Assembly: GCF_950295315.1 (NCBI RefSeq)
Contig: NC_080181.1
Coordinates: forward strand, 3,412,726 to 3,476,725
Source: Erinaceus europaeus
Lineage: Eukaryota > Chordata > Mammalia > Eulipotyphla > Erinaceidae
Reading direction: 5' to 3'
DNA length: 64,000 nt
Positions within the stretch are counted from its first letter, which is position 1; every line of letters begins with the position of its first letter. Shown here piece by piece: positions 54,616 to 64,000 of this stretch. A program made the translations under genes and the position numbers. The notes under the pieces are model-generated. The model did no database searches and was not told the DNA's origin. It was given only the letters and a program-made list of their open reading frames with translations.

Positions 54616-56435
54616 AGGGAAAAAAAGAGAATATTACACCTAAGGGTTGAGACTTCAGACTCTATTGAGGGATGTATATAATAGTTTGAGATGTATACTC
54701 AGAGTGTAGGTTCAAATGACAGTTACAGGATTCCAGAAATAATAGTGTGTGTGTGAGAGAAAGCAGTTCAAGACAGTATGTAATAAGGTATACAAAAATA
54801 CACAGTTGTGAGCTTTCAAAGCACATAAGTAGCTCAGTTTTGCTCTATGTGGAAAATTTGGAAATCAACCTAGATAGTGAAGTAAGGGTGAGTATTTGCA
54901 CAATTTGGTGTGTCACATCAAGGGAAGTCAGATTAGAAGTGTTTCTACAGATTGCCTTACTTTGTGGTTAATTCCTAAGTCCATGAAAACCTGACAAGAA
55001 TATAAAATTAAACTCACTCATTTGTTATAATAATTCTTTGAAAAGTGTTCAGTAAGAGCTCAGTCATTTTAAGCCAAGTTTAGATTGAATTAATTTATTT
55101 TGGGAATGAAGCTCTGCTAATTAGGCTCAGCCCTCAGGCCTATGGCAAGTTGTCAATATGGATTTTGGTGTAGAAGGCAAGGGACTCCTCATTGTACCAG
55201 CCTATGAGAAATCTTGCTTTAACTGCTGACTTGCAGAAAAGTTAGCAGAGGGTTCCACCAGTCTTTGGTGAACAATTAGCAAAAAGGGAGCTGTGGTAAA
55301 AACAGGCCAACTTTATCGCATGCTAACTATTTACAACTCCAGGTGTTTTTCTCTGAGCAAAAAAAAAAAAATCTCAAAATACCCTTAAACCACAGAGAAA
55401 GCATTCTGGTAAAAACTTCAAGTGAATTCAAATAGTTTTAAAGCACAAAGCTAAATCTGAAAATATTTGTATTGCAAGCAGATCTGTTGTGTAAGAATTA
55501 TTTATTTTAATGATCTGAACAAGGCAGTTTGCTAAGCATGAATAGACACTATGTGTTTTGTATCATTGGAAGAGGCTTATAAAATCCAAAATGGACAATC
55601 GGCTACAAAATTTAAAATGCAGGTGTCAGGAAGTGTCCTCTCTGAGCTCTGTTTCTACCAGGTGTTCTTAAAGTACCTTCAGTTGTAAATGTCAATCAGT
55701 CATCCCCAGACACTGACCATTTGCCTACAAGATGCTACTGAGCTATCAAAATTCTAGATCTTAGCTAAAGGTCTCTTACTCTCATCAGAAACGTCCTTGT
55801 CCTCACCCTCTCTATCCCCCACCAGCCCCGAGGTTGGTTATATACATTTTCAATAGTCTACTGATTTTCCTCTAAGATTCTGTTATTAGGCTTCTTGATT
55901 CATGGTTACTTTTCTACTCTGAATTACTCACAATCCCCTAGCCAGAAAATATTTATATATGCATTTATTTTACACCCACAAACTTATATGTGTATATATG
56001 CATGTGTATAATTTATGCATATATTTGTAAGTTGTGAATACTGCCCTATTTTATTTTAGTACTGTGGGGTTACTTCCTGAATCCAAAGAATTTCTCAGTG
56101 AGCTTAACTAGTTACTCCTCATGATAAGTTGGATGACAGATGACATGACAGGATACATGGAAAATTTCATTACATTGTTTGTTTTTCACTTAAGTGCAGT
56201 TTTGAAGGAAGGAAACTTGGAATTTCTGTTTAAACCAAGTGAATCAATACAATTAAGTACATCATGTTAAAATCAAAGATAACTGTATGCCAGTTTTTAA
56301 AATATTCTATGCAGACAAAGTCAACCTAATCACACAAATACAGCTATGGATCAAGTAAGTAATATGCAAACACACAGGGACATTGTAAGTAGAAAAATGG
56401 ACACCCTAAGAAAAAAAACAAATGCTATGAAAAAC
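54616..56435. other. Longest SINE-free unique stretch in the right half
   Basis: About 1.8 kb with no SINE and no gene-like frame. The parts at 55080-55320 and 55560-55800 are less AT-rich and less repetitive, so conserved non-coding sequence is possible but cannot be judged here. Confidence 0.4.
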
Positions 56436-56439
56436 AATC

Positions 56440-57000
56440 ACTACCATAAACGAAGAACATCTTTGATAGACTTATCAGTAGAGAGGAATTGACAGAGGAA
56501 AAATGTGAGCTAGAAGATACATCAATATGAACTTTGAAAACTGAAAAGTGGAGAATAAAGACTGAAAAAAAAAAAAACAGAGCTTCTTACCCAGGACCAT
56601 AAAACAATTCAAAAAGAATAAATGTAAAATTTACACTTAGACTGGAAATTCTAGACAGAGAAGAAAGAGAAATTTTGAAACAACAATGACTGAAAAGTTA
56701 TCCAGATTAAAATCATACACAGATCCAGGAAGCTCAGAAAAGATATTCTGATAAGTTCTTTAAACTCTGCACTGAGACAAACTATTTCCAATTTACAGAA
56801 AATCAAATACAGAGAAAAAGCCCTGTAAGAAATCAGAGGAAAGCAAGGCCTCACATACAGAGGAACAAAATAATAAGTCCACTGAAAATCTTAGAAAGCA
56901 TGCAAACAAAAAGATAGTAAAGTAAAAAAATGTTCTTTAAAAAGAATTTAGCTCACAACTAAATGAAGGAGCACATAATAGAGTAAATTCAGGCAATATT
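56440..57000 (+). mobile_element. Old L1 internal fragment, degraded
   Basis: AGATCCAGGAAGCTCAGAAA, CAATTTACAGAAAATCAAAT, AGAAATCAGAGGAAAGCAAG and CATACAGAGGAACAAAATAA follow a known internal segment of old mammalian L1. No frame survives. Confidence 0.65.
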
Positions 57001-57230
57001 TAACTTTTTCTCATTCATAATTAATAAAAATATGAATTTTGTTAAAAATAATAACAATATTGTATTTAGTTATACTATGCACATATGATATGGATAAAAC
57101 TTCCAGACACGCTTGAGGCAAAATAGCCAGGTGTGAAGAAATGAAAGAACAAATGGAAGTTGTAATAACAGATGAACCAATATTGCTTAATATGAAATAA
57201 TTTGTGTTAATAATAAAATTTAAAAATTTA

Positions 57231-57435
57231 GGGGCCGGGTGGTTGTGCACCTGCTTGAGTGCATGTGTTACACCAGGTTCCAGCCCCTGATCCCCACCTG
57301 CAGGGGAAAAACTTCACGAATGGTGAAGCAGGGCTGCAGAGGTCTCTCTGTCTCTCTCCCTCTCTGTATTCCCCTTACTCTCAATTCCTGGCTGACTCTT
57401 ATAAACATAATGAAAATTTTTAAAAACAATTTAAA
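57231..57435 (+). repeat. SINE-B
   Basis: GGGGCCGGGTGGTTGTGCAC head, GGGGAAAAACTTCACGAATGG body, CTGGCTGACTCTTATAAAC tail. Confidence 0.9.
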
Positions 57436-57469
57436 GACTCAGAGAGACAACACAATAATAAGTCGCAGC

Positions 57470-57760
57470 ACATAGTTGAGAGGATGATGGTTATCTAAGT
57501 TAAGAGATGAAAGGTAACTATTGATGGTTTCACTCATATTTGGAATCTATACAACCAAAGCACATGAATTCACAAAACGAACAAATGAACAAAACATCAA
57601 CCCCTCCCCCAACAAAAACAAAACACAAAGTATACAAACTGTCTCTTAGGACTCTGTAAGAACTATGGTGGCTCTTGTTGGAAAGGTGGGTGCAGAGAGC
57701 TTTGGCGATGGGCACAGCAACTGTGGAACTGTACCCTATAGTAAGTAATTTTTTAAATGA
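57470..57760 (+). mobile_element. Old L1 3' UTR fragment
   Basis: GTTGAGAGGATGATGGTTATC, TTTCACTCATATTTGGAATC and the A/C-rich stretch after it look like an L1 3' UTR. Confidence 0.5.
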
Positions 57761-57769
57761 AATGTATAA

Positions 57770-57858
57770 ACAGTCAAAATATGAAAAAACAGACCTACTA
57801 TCAAATTACAATAATCAAGACACTGTGGTATTGATGCCAGATGGGCTTCGATTGGCTT
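57770..57858 (+). mobile_element. L1 ORF2 fragment, left of an insertion
   Basis: ACCTACTATCAAATTACAAT and AATCAAGACACTGTGGTATT, then GATGCCA. The L1 reading seems to resume at about 58450. Confidence 0.6.
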
Positions 57859-58449
57859 ACAATCAAAGATGAGAAACGGGGTCCAGGGAAGTGAGATAAA
57901 GTGTGCCTGGAGGATACAACCAATAGAAAAATGGTTCCTAATTGAGTAGATATTTTGAATCCGGCTACGGGTCAGGTTCTTGTCAATGTCCAGAAAGAAT
58001 GTATGGACAAAGACACCAGTAACAAGTACACATTCAGAGGGGAACGCAGGTGAATTCTAGGGTGGATCACACACAGCTCATTTTGGAGTTTAAAATTATA
58101 TGGCATCTGTTTGGAATAGGCAGGATTTCTTGGGGAAGCAGAGAAATTATTATTCATTAGACTAGAGTACATGGAGATTTTTCTATGAAAAATGAAGTTT
58201 TCCTGTATTCCAGGGTCATTCTCTTTTCTGACCATATTTGTCCTTAGATTTGTCATAATGTCAGGTACCTGATGGAAGCCTACCAAACTGGCAAGGACAT
58301 GTTGTAATGATGGTATAATGAGGCTCAGGATCACATGTCAGGTGTTTCAGGGGCCACTGCCATTAAAGTAGACATTTTGGAGTGCTTGCTTACCACCTGG
58401 ACTTTAAGGAAATGGTCAGTTAATATGTGTAGCCTAGCCTGCCCTAATA
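57859..58449. other. ~590-bp unidentified segment inside an L1 ORF2 fragment
   Basis: It separates two pieces of L1 that are adjacent in the usual L1 order. It contains GAGATAAAGTGTGCCTGG and TGCCCTAATAAAG. A 120-codon minus-strand frame (57972-58334) has no family I recognise. It could be a solo LTR, a processed transcript or an older repeat. Confidence 0.35.
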
Positions 58450-58555
58450 AAGAATAGGGAAATAGATCAATGGAATGGAGCAGAGACCAAAACCAGAACA
58501 ATGGCATTGTAGAGAAAACACAAAACGTTCAAGATGTGGAAGTAATTGACCAGTT
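58450..58555 (+). mobile_element. L1 ORF2 fragment, right of the insertion
   Basis: GGGAAATAGATCAATGGAAT and GGAGCAGAGACCAAAACC match the L1 ORF2 stretch that normally follows GTGGTATTGGCAT. Confidence 0.6.
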
Positions 58556-58727
58556 GGATTTTTATTTATTTGAACTAATTCATATATTAATTTCTTAATG
58601 AGAGAGACACTGAAAAATACAGAGAGAGAAACCTGGTTTATGGTGGTGCTGAGGATGAACTGGGGACTTTAAAGCCTCAAGCATCAAAGTCTTTTGCATA
58701 ATCATTGTTAGTTATCTCCCTACCCCA
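58556..58727 (-). repeat. SINE-C, minus strand, with short target-site duplication
   Basis: TTTATTTATTTGAACTAATTC, GGTTTATGGTGGTGCTGAGG, TTTTGCATAATCATTGTTAG. TGGATTTTTA occurs on both sides (58554-58563 and about 58733-58742). Confidence 0.85.
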
Positions 58728-58754
58728 CAAACTGGATTTTTAATAAAACATAAA

Positions 58755-58968
58755 ACTTCTTTTTTGTGTATTGCACTGAATCAAAAAATTCTAAGGAAGC
58801 AGGGGAAAGGAGAGGGCTGAAAGGAGGCTTTGAGCTCTGGTGCATGATGGCAAAATGGACCTACGTTGGGGGTGAGAGTATTCTGCAGATGCTTATCATG
58901 GGGGAGGTGAGAAATTATACCTATGCATCAACAACTGGACTGTAAACCATTAACCACCCCCAATAAGA
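58755..58968 (+). mobile_element. L1 3' UTR, lineage type, diverged
   Basis: TGTATTGCACTGAATC, GGTGCATGATGGCAAAATGG, TGGACTGTAAACCATTAACC and CCCCCAATAAGATC parallel the L1 copy at 41.4 kb. An (AT)n tract follows at 58973-58990. Confidence 0.6.
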
Positions 58969-58991
58969 TCATATATATATATATATATATC

Positions 58992-59100
58992 TCACTATAT
59001 TTTGTGCAAGACACTGTTACAAGAATGAAAGAATAAGCCACAAACTAGGAGAAAAATCTTCTCAACGTCTATGGATTATACAATGCAAAGGCTTAAAACC
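58992..59100 (+). mobile_element. Old L1 ORF2 fragment
   Basis: GCAAGACACTGTTACAAGAATG, AATAAGCCACAAACTAGGAG and AAAATCTTCTCAACG match an L1 ORF2 segment. Confidence 0.6.
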
Positions 59101-59104
59101 AGTA

Positions 59105-59748
59105 TAATCTGTGGATTTTCAATAATGCGTAATTATTGGTTCATCAATTTTCAACGTGAAGTAAGCATGCTAGTGGTTAGGGATTGGTTTTCTAGAATCC
59201 CTTTCTGTCTCACTGAGAGAAAAAAAAAAATCCACCTTAAGTGGAATTGCTCATGCAGCTTGTTCATGTATATCATCTTGAAGCAACAAAACAAACATAA
59301 ATGCTTCCTGATAACTGCATCCCAGATAAGAAGATCAAGAATGTTTTACCAAATAAACATATTCTAACAAAAGTAAGATAAAATCCCCACTAGTTACAAA
59401 TGTGCAATTTTTTTAACATCTCAGTAAAGTGCAAGGGTTCTCAGTTACAAGTAATAAGATCCCTGTAATAATCAGAACCCCCACAATATGGGTAACTGGG
59501 AATGGGGAAGATATCTAAAAGAAAATCTTGAAAGAACCATCAGACAAGTAATTAACTTGTCACCTCTTTATTGAGAAAGACTTGTCCACTGGCATTAGAA
59601 TCAAACTTTCTATTCTTTTAACTATATACACATATACCTAAATACATACATATATATATATTACTATATATATTAAGTCAAATTAGGAATGTTCATTTCA
59701 TAAATATGCATATAAAACTATATGCTTACATAAACCTAGTAATTCTCA
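59105..59748. other. Unique AT-rich sequence, nothing recognised
   Basis: Includes a TATATA-rich stretch at 59649-59675. No gene is recognised. Confidence 0.5.
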
Positions 59749-59750
59749 AC

Positions 59751-59951
59751 AAGTTTTTTACAGTCTTATAATTACCCAAGAAACAAAACTTATTTTATGG
59801 ATTATATCACTATTTCCTTTGTTTTTAATGGTGGGGGAGAAAGAGAGAGAGAGAGAGAAAGACAGACAGACAGACAGACAGACAGACTTGAGCACTGCTC
59901 TGCTCTGGCTTATGGTGGTGTCAGAGACTGAATTTGGGACTTTATAATCTC
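59751..59951. repeat. Local duplication, copy 1 (contains a minus-strand SINE-C)
   Basis: TTTTACAGTCTTATAATTAC to TTTATAATCTC. The SINE-C part carries GAGAGA and (GACA)n expansions at 59830-59888. The partner is at 60611-60771. Confidence 0.85.
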
Positions 59952-60141
59952 AGGCTTGAAAGTTTGCATTTTTCTTTTAAATTTGACTATGAATTTTGTT
60001 CACTGAAAAGTACAGGGAATAATGCAATAAATTCTAAAAATATGTTATCAGTTTCTATGGAAACTATAATAAATTAGGGAATACTGAAATTAACATGGAA
60101 CCAAAAGTATTAAAATCACTGGCAATTAAAACATGTAAAAT

Positions 60142-60375
60142 TGGGCCTGAGCAGTGGTGCACTCAGTTCAGAATACACACTATTATGCACATGTTCAAGT
60201 CTCTGGTCCCCACCTGCAGGGGGCAAGCTTTGTAAGTAGTGAAGCAAAGCTGTAGGTGTCTCTATCTTCCTCTCTATCTCTGCCTTTCTCAAGCTCTCTC
60301 AGTCTTCAAAAAAGAAAGAAAAAAGAAAAAGAAAAAAAAAGCTGCTTGCAGAGTCCCCGTGTAATCCTAGTGACA
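60142..60375 (+). repeat. SINE-B, diverged
   Basis: CCTGAGCAGTGGTGCACTC head, GGGGGCAAGCTTTGTAAGTAG body, A/G-rich tail and a short long-form-like end (GTAATCCTAGTGAC). Confidence 0.8.
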
Positions 60376-60610
60376 ATAATATGTGTATGCATTTGTGTAT
60401 GTTGTGTATGTACTACTGGAGCATGCAGTACACCATATGCAAATGCACCTATCACTGTACACACAAACTCATAGGAATCTAGAACATACAGGAGGGCAGC
60501 CCTCCTTGAAGCAGCCTCTTTAAAAAAAAACACATTTTGTTACATATGAGAGATAGAGTTTCACATTAAATAGAGAAAGTATGAGAAACAGAGGCAAGCC
60601 AGAGCCATGC

Positions 60611-60771
60611 AAGATTTTTACAGTCTTATAATTACCCAAGGAAAAGAACTTATTTTGTTGTTTATATCATTTTTTCTTTTCATTTGTTTTGAAGAGAGAG
60701 ATACTTGAGCACTGCTGTACTCTGGCTTATGGTGGTGTCAGAGACTGAATTCGGGAGAAATTTATAATCTC
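60611..60771. repeat. Local duplication, copy 2 (contains a minus-strand SINE-C)
   Basis: Same order as 59751-59951, including about 60 bases of non-SINE sequence before the SINE and the atypical TTTATAATCTC after it. It lacks the (GACA)n expansion. Confidence 0.85.
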
Positions 60772-60850
60772 GCGCAGTCTGGAGCATGCAGTGTCAGGGA
60801 TTGAAGTGGTACCCTCAGGCATGACAGTCCCCTGAACTACAAGTGAAGCT
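60772..60850 (-). repeat. SINE-C-like remnant, minus strand
   Basis: TCAGGGATTGAAGTGGTACC, CTCAGGCATGACAGTCCCC. Diverged and short. Confidence 0.45.
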
Positions 60851-61058
60851 TTTTTCCCAGCCTGAGAAAATCACCTCAGTCCACTTAACATTTATCTGAA
60901 GATGCTGCAGGCAACACTTTTATTTACAATGATGTTAAAGTAAAGGTGGGTTATCTTTAAAAATAAATAAATAAATCTTAGAAGTTGTTCTTGCCCTGCA
61001 TTACTTTCAAAAGAGAACCATAATAACAATATAATTTATATTTGGCTAAGGCTATTTT

Positions 61059-61298
61059 TTTTCTCTTTTTTCTTTGCCTCCAGGGTTATCACTGGGGCTC
61101 GGTGTCTGATCTATGAATCCACAGCTCCTGGGGCAGCTGTTTTTTTTTTCCCTTTTGTTGCCCTTGTTTATCGTTGTTGTTGTTATTGCTGTCATTGTTG
61201 TTGGATAGGACAGAGAGAAATTGGAGAGAAGAAGAAGACAGAGGGAGAAAGAGAAGACTTGCTTCACTACTTATGAAGCGACCCCTGCAGTTGGGGTT
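61059..61298 (-). repeat. 5'-truncated SINE-A long form with target-site duplication
   Basis: CCTCCAGGGTTATCACTGGG end, TTGTTGGATAGGACAGAG, body to CCCCTGCAGTTGGGG. The B box and head are missing. TGGCTAAGGCTATT (before) and TGACTAAGGCTATT (after) form a 14-bp duplication with one mismatch. Confidence 0.9.
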
Positions 61299-61299
61299 G

Positions 61300-61616
61300 A
61301 CTAAGGCTATTAACTGCAATACTACATTTATTTGCTGAAATACATGATTGAAAATAATTGGATTCCTAGCTGACATTTTTCCCTGCTAAGGATATAAACG
61401 GTATCTTGCTAATTCTCTTATATAGAAGCCAGACACATGCCGAAGAACACCACAGTCTTTTAGTTCTGCTAAAATTTTAATGAAATAAAAACTATGCCAC
61501 TATAGTTGGGTTGTAGCTAGAGGTTATTTAAACAAAGACAAATACCTTTAAAGAAAATATAGATGGGAAGAGAACTGAACATTTGCTTATGGTGATTATC
61601 TTTAATATGAGAGGAA
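61300..61616. other. Unique sequence, nothing recognised
   Basis: No gene or repeat is recognised. Confidence 0.5.
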
Positions 61617-61628
61617 ATAAAATGCATG

Positions 61629-61762
61629 TGGTGGGGGATGATGGCACACTAGATTAAGTGCACATAGTATGAAGCACGAGGATCTGGGTTCCAGGCCCGC
61701 CTCTCCACCTGCAGGAGGCTCACCTCACAAGTAGTAAAACAGGTCTGCAGGTCTCTCTCCAC

Positions 61763-61794
<32 letters not shown>

Positions 61795-61970
61795 TTTTCT
61801 CTTTCCATCTCTATCGCCCCTCCTCTCTCAATTTCTATCTGTACTATCCAATAAGATGAATGAATGAATAAGTAAATAAATGGCCACTAGGAGCAGTGGA
61901 TTTGTAGTGCTGGCAATGAGCCCTAGCAATAACCCTGGAGGCAATAAAATAAAGTGAAATAAAATAAAAT
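61629..61970 (+). repeat. SINE-A long form with 12-bp target-site duplication
   Basis: TGATGGCACACTAGATTAAG head, expanded CT tract, TAGGAGCAGTGGATTTGTAG, AATAACCCTGGAGGC. ATAAAATGCATG flanks it at 61617-61628 and 61971-61982. Confidence 0.9.
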
Positions 61971-61982
61971 ATAAAATGCATG

Positions 61983-62840
61983 CAAGTTGGTTTCTTGTCT
62001 TCACAGTCTGAGGATGAGATTATGCTGGTTCCCACATTCCACTCAGAGTATATATAGGCTATGTTCCATGACTGTTTCCAAGAGACACGGTTTTCTTGAT
62101 TTTAATTTTTATTTCTTGCTTTGTCACTTTTTGGTCTGACAGCTTGTTGCTGCAGGCAAAGAATTCATTCCTAGTTCTTAACTCTCCCTTTTAATACTGA
62201 TCTGGACTATAAATCTCACCAGCACTCTGGCATATTTCTGTTTATGTCTCTCCTAACAATCTCAAAGGGTTAAATCATTTCACATCTGTTTAGTACTGGA
62301 GTCGTTATCCAGTCCTTGACACAACTTTATCATAATGTGATAAAATAAAGTCTCATTGCAGCTGGGCAAGGCAATACCACTTAGAAGACTTTTTGCAGTT
62401 ACTGATTTAAGGTGCATGAGATAAATTTTACAAACAGAAGTTTTGGCAAAGAGATAAAATCTTGGTAGTAATGAAACTAACTGTGTAGCAGATTTAATTC
62501 CAACTTTCACAGGATCACTATATTTTAATTTAAAATTCTACTTATAAAGCCTCAATAAGATGGTAAGCCTTATGGAGTCACTAAGTTATAAAAGGGAAAG
62601 GTGATTTTTTAATCAGCTTTTTAAAATGATGCTATTACTGCAAATAATAGATTTGAGTCCTCTTTTTTTACTGCTGTAGTGTGACACTGATGACAACATT
62701 TAAACATATGGAAAGTTATTAGTAAATCTAAGTACCAAAGACCCTGATTTTGAAGCTTAGTCAAATTAACAGTTTAGCTCATGATCTGTGAAGGGAAAAA
62801 TTATGGAGAACATGTATGTGTAAAAAAAAAAAAAAGTCTT
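61983..62840. other. Unique sequence, nothing recognised
   Basis: No gene-like frame or repeat family is recognised. Confidence 0.5.
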
Positions 62841-62841
62841 T

Positions 62842-63053
62842 GGTGGGGCTGAGTGGTAGTGCACTCAACTGAGTGCATATGTTACCATATACAAGGATCT
62901 AGGCTCAAGCTCATGGTCCCTATTTGTAGAGGGAAGCTTCATTAGCAATTAAGCAGTCCTGGAAGAGACTCTTTGTCTCTCTCCCTCTCTATCTTCCACT
63001 TCCCTCTCGAGTTTTCTGTCTCTATCCAATAAATAAATAAAAATAGTTTTTAA
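62842..63053 (+). repeat. SINE-B
   Basis: GGGGCTGAGTGGTAGTGCAC head, GAGGGAAGCTTCATTAGC body, CTCTATCCAATAAATAAATA tail. Confidence 0.9.
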
Positions 63054-63073
63054 AAATCTGTGGAAATCTATTA

Positions 63074-63237
63074 CAATGTGTGAGGACCCGGGTTCAAGCC
63101 CCTGGTCCCCACCTACAGGGGGAATGCTTTGTGAGTGGTGAAGCAGGGTTGTAGGTGTCTCTCTCCCTTTCTATCACCCCCTTCCCTCTCAATTTCTGGC
63201 TCTCTCTATCCAAAAAATAAACACAATAAGATTTTTT
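63074..63237 (+). repeat. SINE-B, 5'-truncated
   Basis: Begins at TACAATGTGTGAGGACCC, with B-box region GGGTTCAAGCCCC; the A-box side is missing. Confidence 0.85.
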
Positions 63238-63256
63238 TAAAGATTTATTTTAAAAA

Positions 63257-63468
63257 GTGGGATCTGGGTAGTGGTGCCTTTGGTTGAGCACACAAGTTAT
63301 AATGTGCAAGTACCCAGATCCCAGCTCCCCGAAACCTACCTGCAGGGGGGGAAAGCTTTGCTAGTGAGGCAGTGATGTCGGCGTCTCTCTGTTTGCCTTT
63401 CTCTCTATTTCCCCCTTCTCTCTCGACTTCTGGCTATCTCTATCTAGTAAATACATAAAGATAAAAAA
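63257..63468 (+). repeat. SINE-B
   Basis: GATCTGGGTAGTGGTGCC head, GGGGGGGAAAGCTTTGCTAG body, CTCGACTTCTGGCTATCTC tail. Confidence 0.9.
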
Positions 63469-63477
63469 AAATCAAAT

Positions 63478-63576
63478 CTGGAAATGAGAGATTGTGAATG
63501 AAGTCAAACCTGAATCAATATAATAAACCTGTAAGACACTATTATAAGTGAGATAAGATAGATACAGAAAACAAAC
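63478..63576 (+). mobile_element. Old L1 3' UTR, left part, interrupted by SINE-B
   Basis: AAGTGAGATAAGATAGATACAG, AAAACAAACATT matches the L1 phrase that normally runs straight into ACTTATATGTGG. The rest resumes at about 63714. Confidence 0.65.
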
Positions 63577-63713
63577 ATTGAGGCTGGACAATGGCACACC
63601 TGGTTGGGTACACATTACCATGCAGAAGGACCTAAGCATGAGACTCTTGTCCCCACTTGCAAGGGGGAAGCTTCACAAGTGGTGAAACAATGCTGCAGGT
63701 GTCTCTCTTTTTC
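63577..63713 (+). repeat. SINE-B inserted in an L1 3' UTR
   Basis: GGCTGGACAATGGCACACC head, GGGGGAAGCTTCACAAGTGG body. Its tail is cut short at TTTTTCTCTGCAG. Confidence 0.85.
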
Positions 63714-63960
63714 TCTGCAGAGTCTCATTTATATGTGGACCAAAAATAATCAGGCTCATAGAACTAGAGAATACAGTGGTGTTTACTTGGGGCTTGGAAG
63801 ATGGGAGGAAGGAAATGGAGAGATGCTGGTCAGATGTGAGATGATAGACTTATGTTTGGCTGGTTGTAGTTACCATTTGCAATGTATTCCTATACCAAAA
63901 CCTCTAGTTACAAAACTCAAATATAGATAATTTAATTTGTTAACTAGACTTTATAAAGCT
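63714..63960 (+). mobile_element. Old L1 3' UTR, right part
   Basis: TCTCATTTATATGTGGACCA, CATAGAACTAGAGAATACAG and GGTGTTTACTTGGGGCTTGG follow a typical old L1 3' UTR order. Confidence 0.7.
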
Positions 63961-64000
63961 GGAAAAAGATGAACTACATATGTGCTTAACATACATAAGA

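Noticed and set aside
1..64000. CRISPR arrays, operons, ribosome binding sites or other prokaryotic features
   Set aside because: The window is mammalian. The regular repeats found are microsatellites and SINEs, and none has the repeat-spacer layout of a CRISPR array.

Overview
The window is eutherian nuclear DNA. It is AT-rich and CpG-poor and holds no intact protein-coding gene or recognisable coding exon that I can support. Its dense, distinctive tRNA-derived SINEs match the SINE families I associate with hedgehogs (Erinaceus or a close relative). That assignment is pattern recognition, not a database search. The sequence reads as intergenic or intronic, and nearly all recognisable structure is made by retrotransposition.

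Family names used below are mine. SINE-A has a tRNA-like head with A box (TAGCGCAGCGG) and B box (GGTTCGAACCC), a CCACCTGCAGGGGAGTCGC body, a CT-rich stretch and an AACAAC-rich tail; a long form adds an AGCAGTGGATTCATAGTGCAGGCA / ATAACCCTGGAGGC end. SINE-B is related and more diverged (ACCTGGTTGAGCGCACAT head, GGGGGAAAGCTTCACAAGTGGTGAAGC body, TCTATCCAATAAATAA tail). SINE-C has an ATAGCATAATGGTTATGCAAA head and a CCAGAGCTGAGCAGTGCTCTGG body. 'Element E' is an L1-mobilised repeat whose 3' end reads GGTGGTGGGAATTGTGTGGA...AATAAA-A(n). Fragments of lineage-type and older L1 are also present.

Layout: 0-2.8 kb is unique DNA plus an old repeat. At 2.8-3.85 kb lies the C-terminal part of a non-LTR retrotransposon that does not look mammalian (jockey/CR1-like). 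From 4 to 18 kb are SINEs, inverted SINE pairs and the first element E copies. At 18.4-19.55 kb is an LTR-like block. From 20 to 32.7 kb are SINEs, element E and short L1 tails. At 32.8-33.5 kb is the only CpG island. From 33.5 to 42.5 kb are nested SINEs, a second 55-bp copy of the unusual retrotransposon (38.35 kb), a tRNA-half insertion (38.99 kb) and nested L1/element E insertions. From 43 to 64 kb are microsatellites, an inverted element E copy at 50.1-51.8 kb, L1 remnants, a small local duplication near 60 kb and a run of SINE-B copies.

The best lead is the non-LTR retrotransposon. Both copies end at the same position: a TAG stop followed at once by GAAGAAGA, with no 3' UTR. One lies inside a SINE-C copy and has a clean 9-bp target-site duplication. 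The family was therefore active after that SINE family arose, which argues for a recent arrival rather than an ancient vertebrate relic. The second lead is a set of three very short insertions with no A-tail (two SINE heads and a tRNA-Ile-like 5' half), each between direct repeats.
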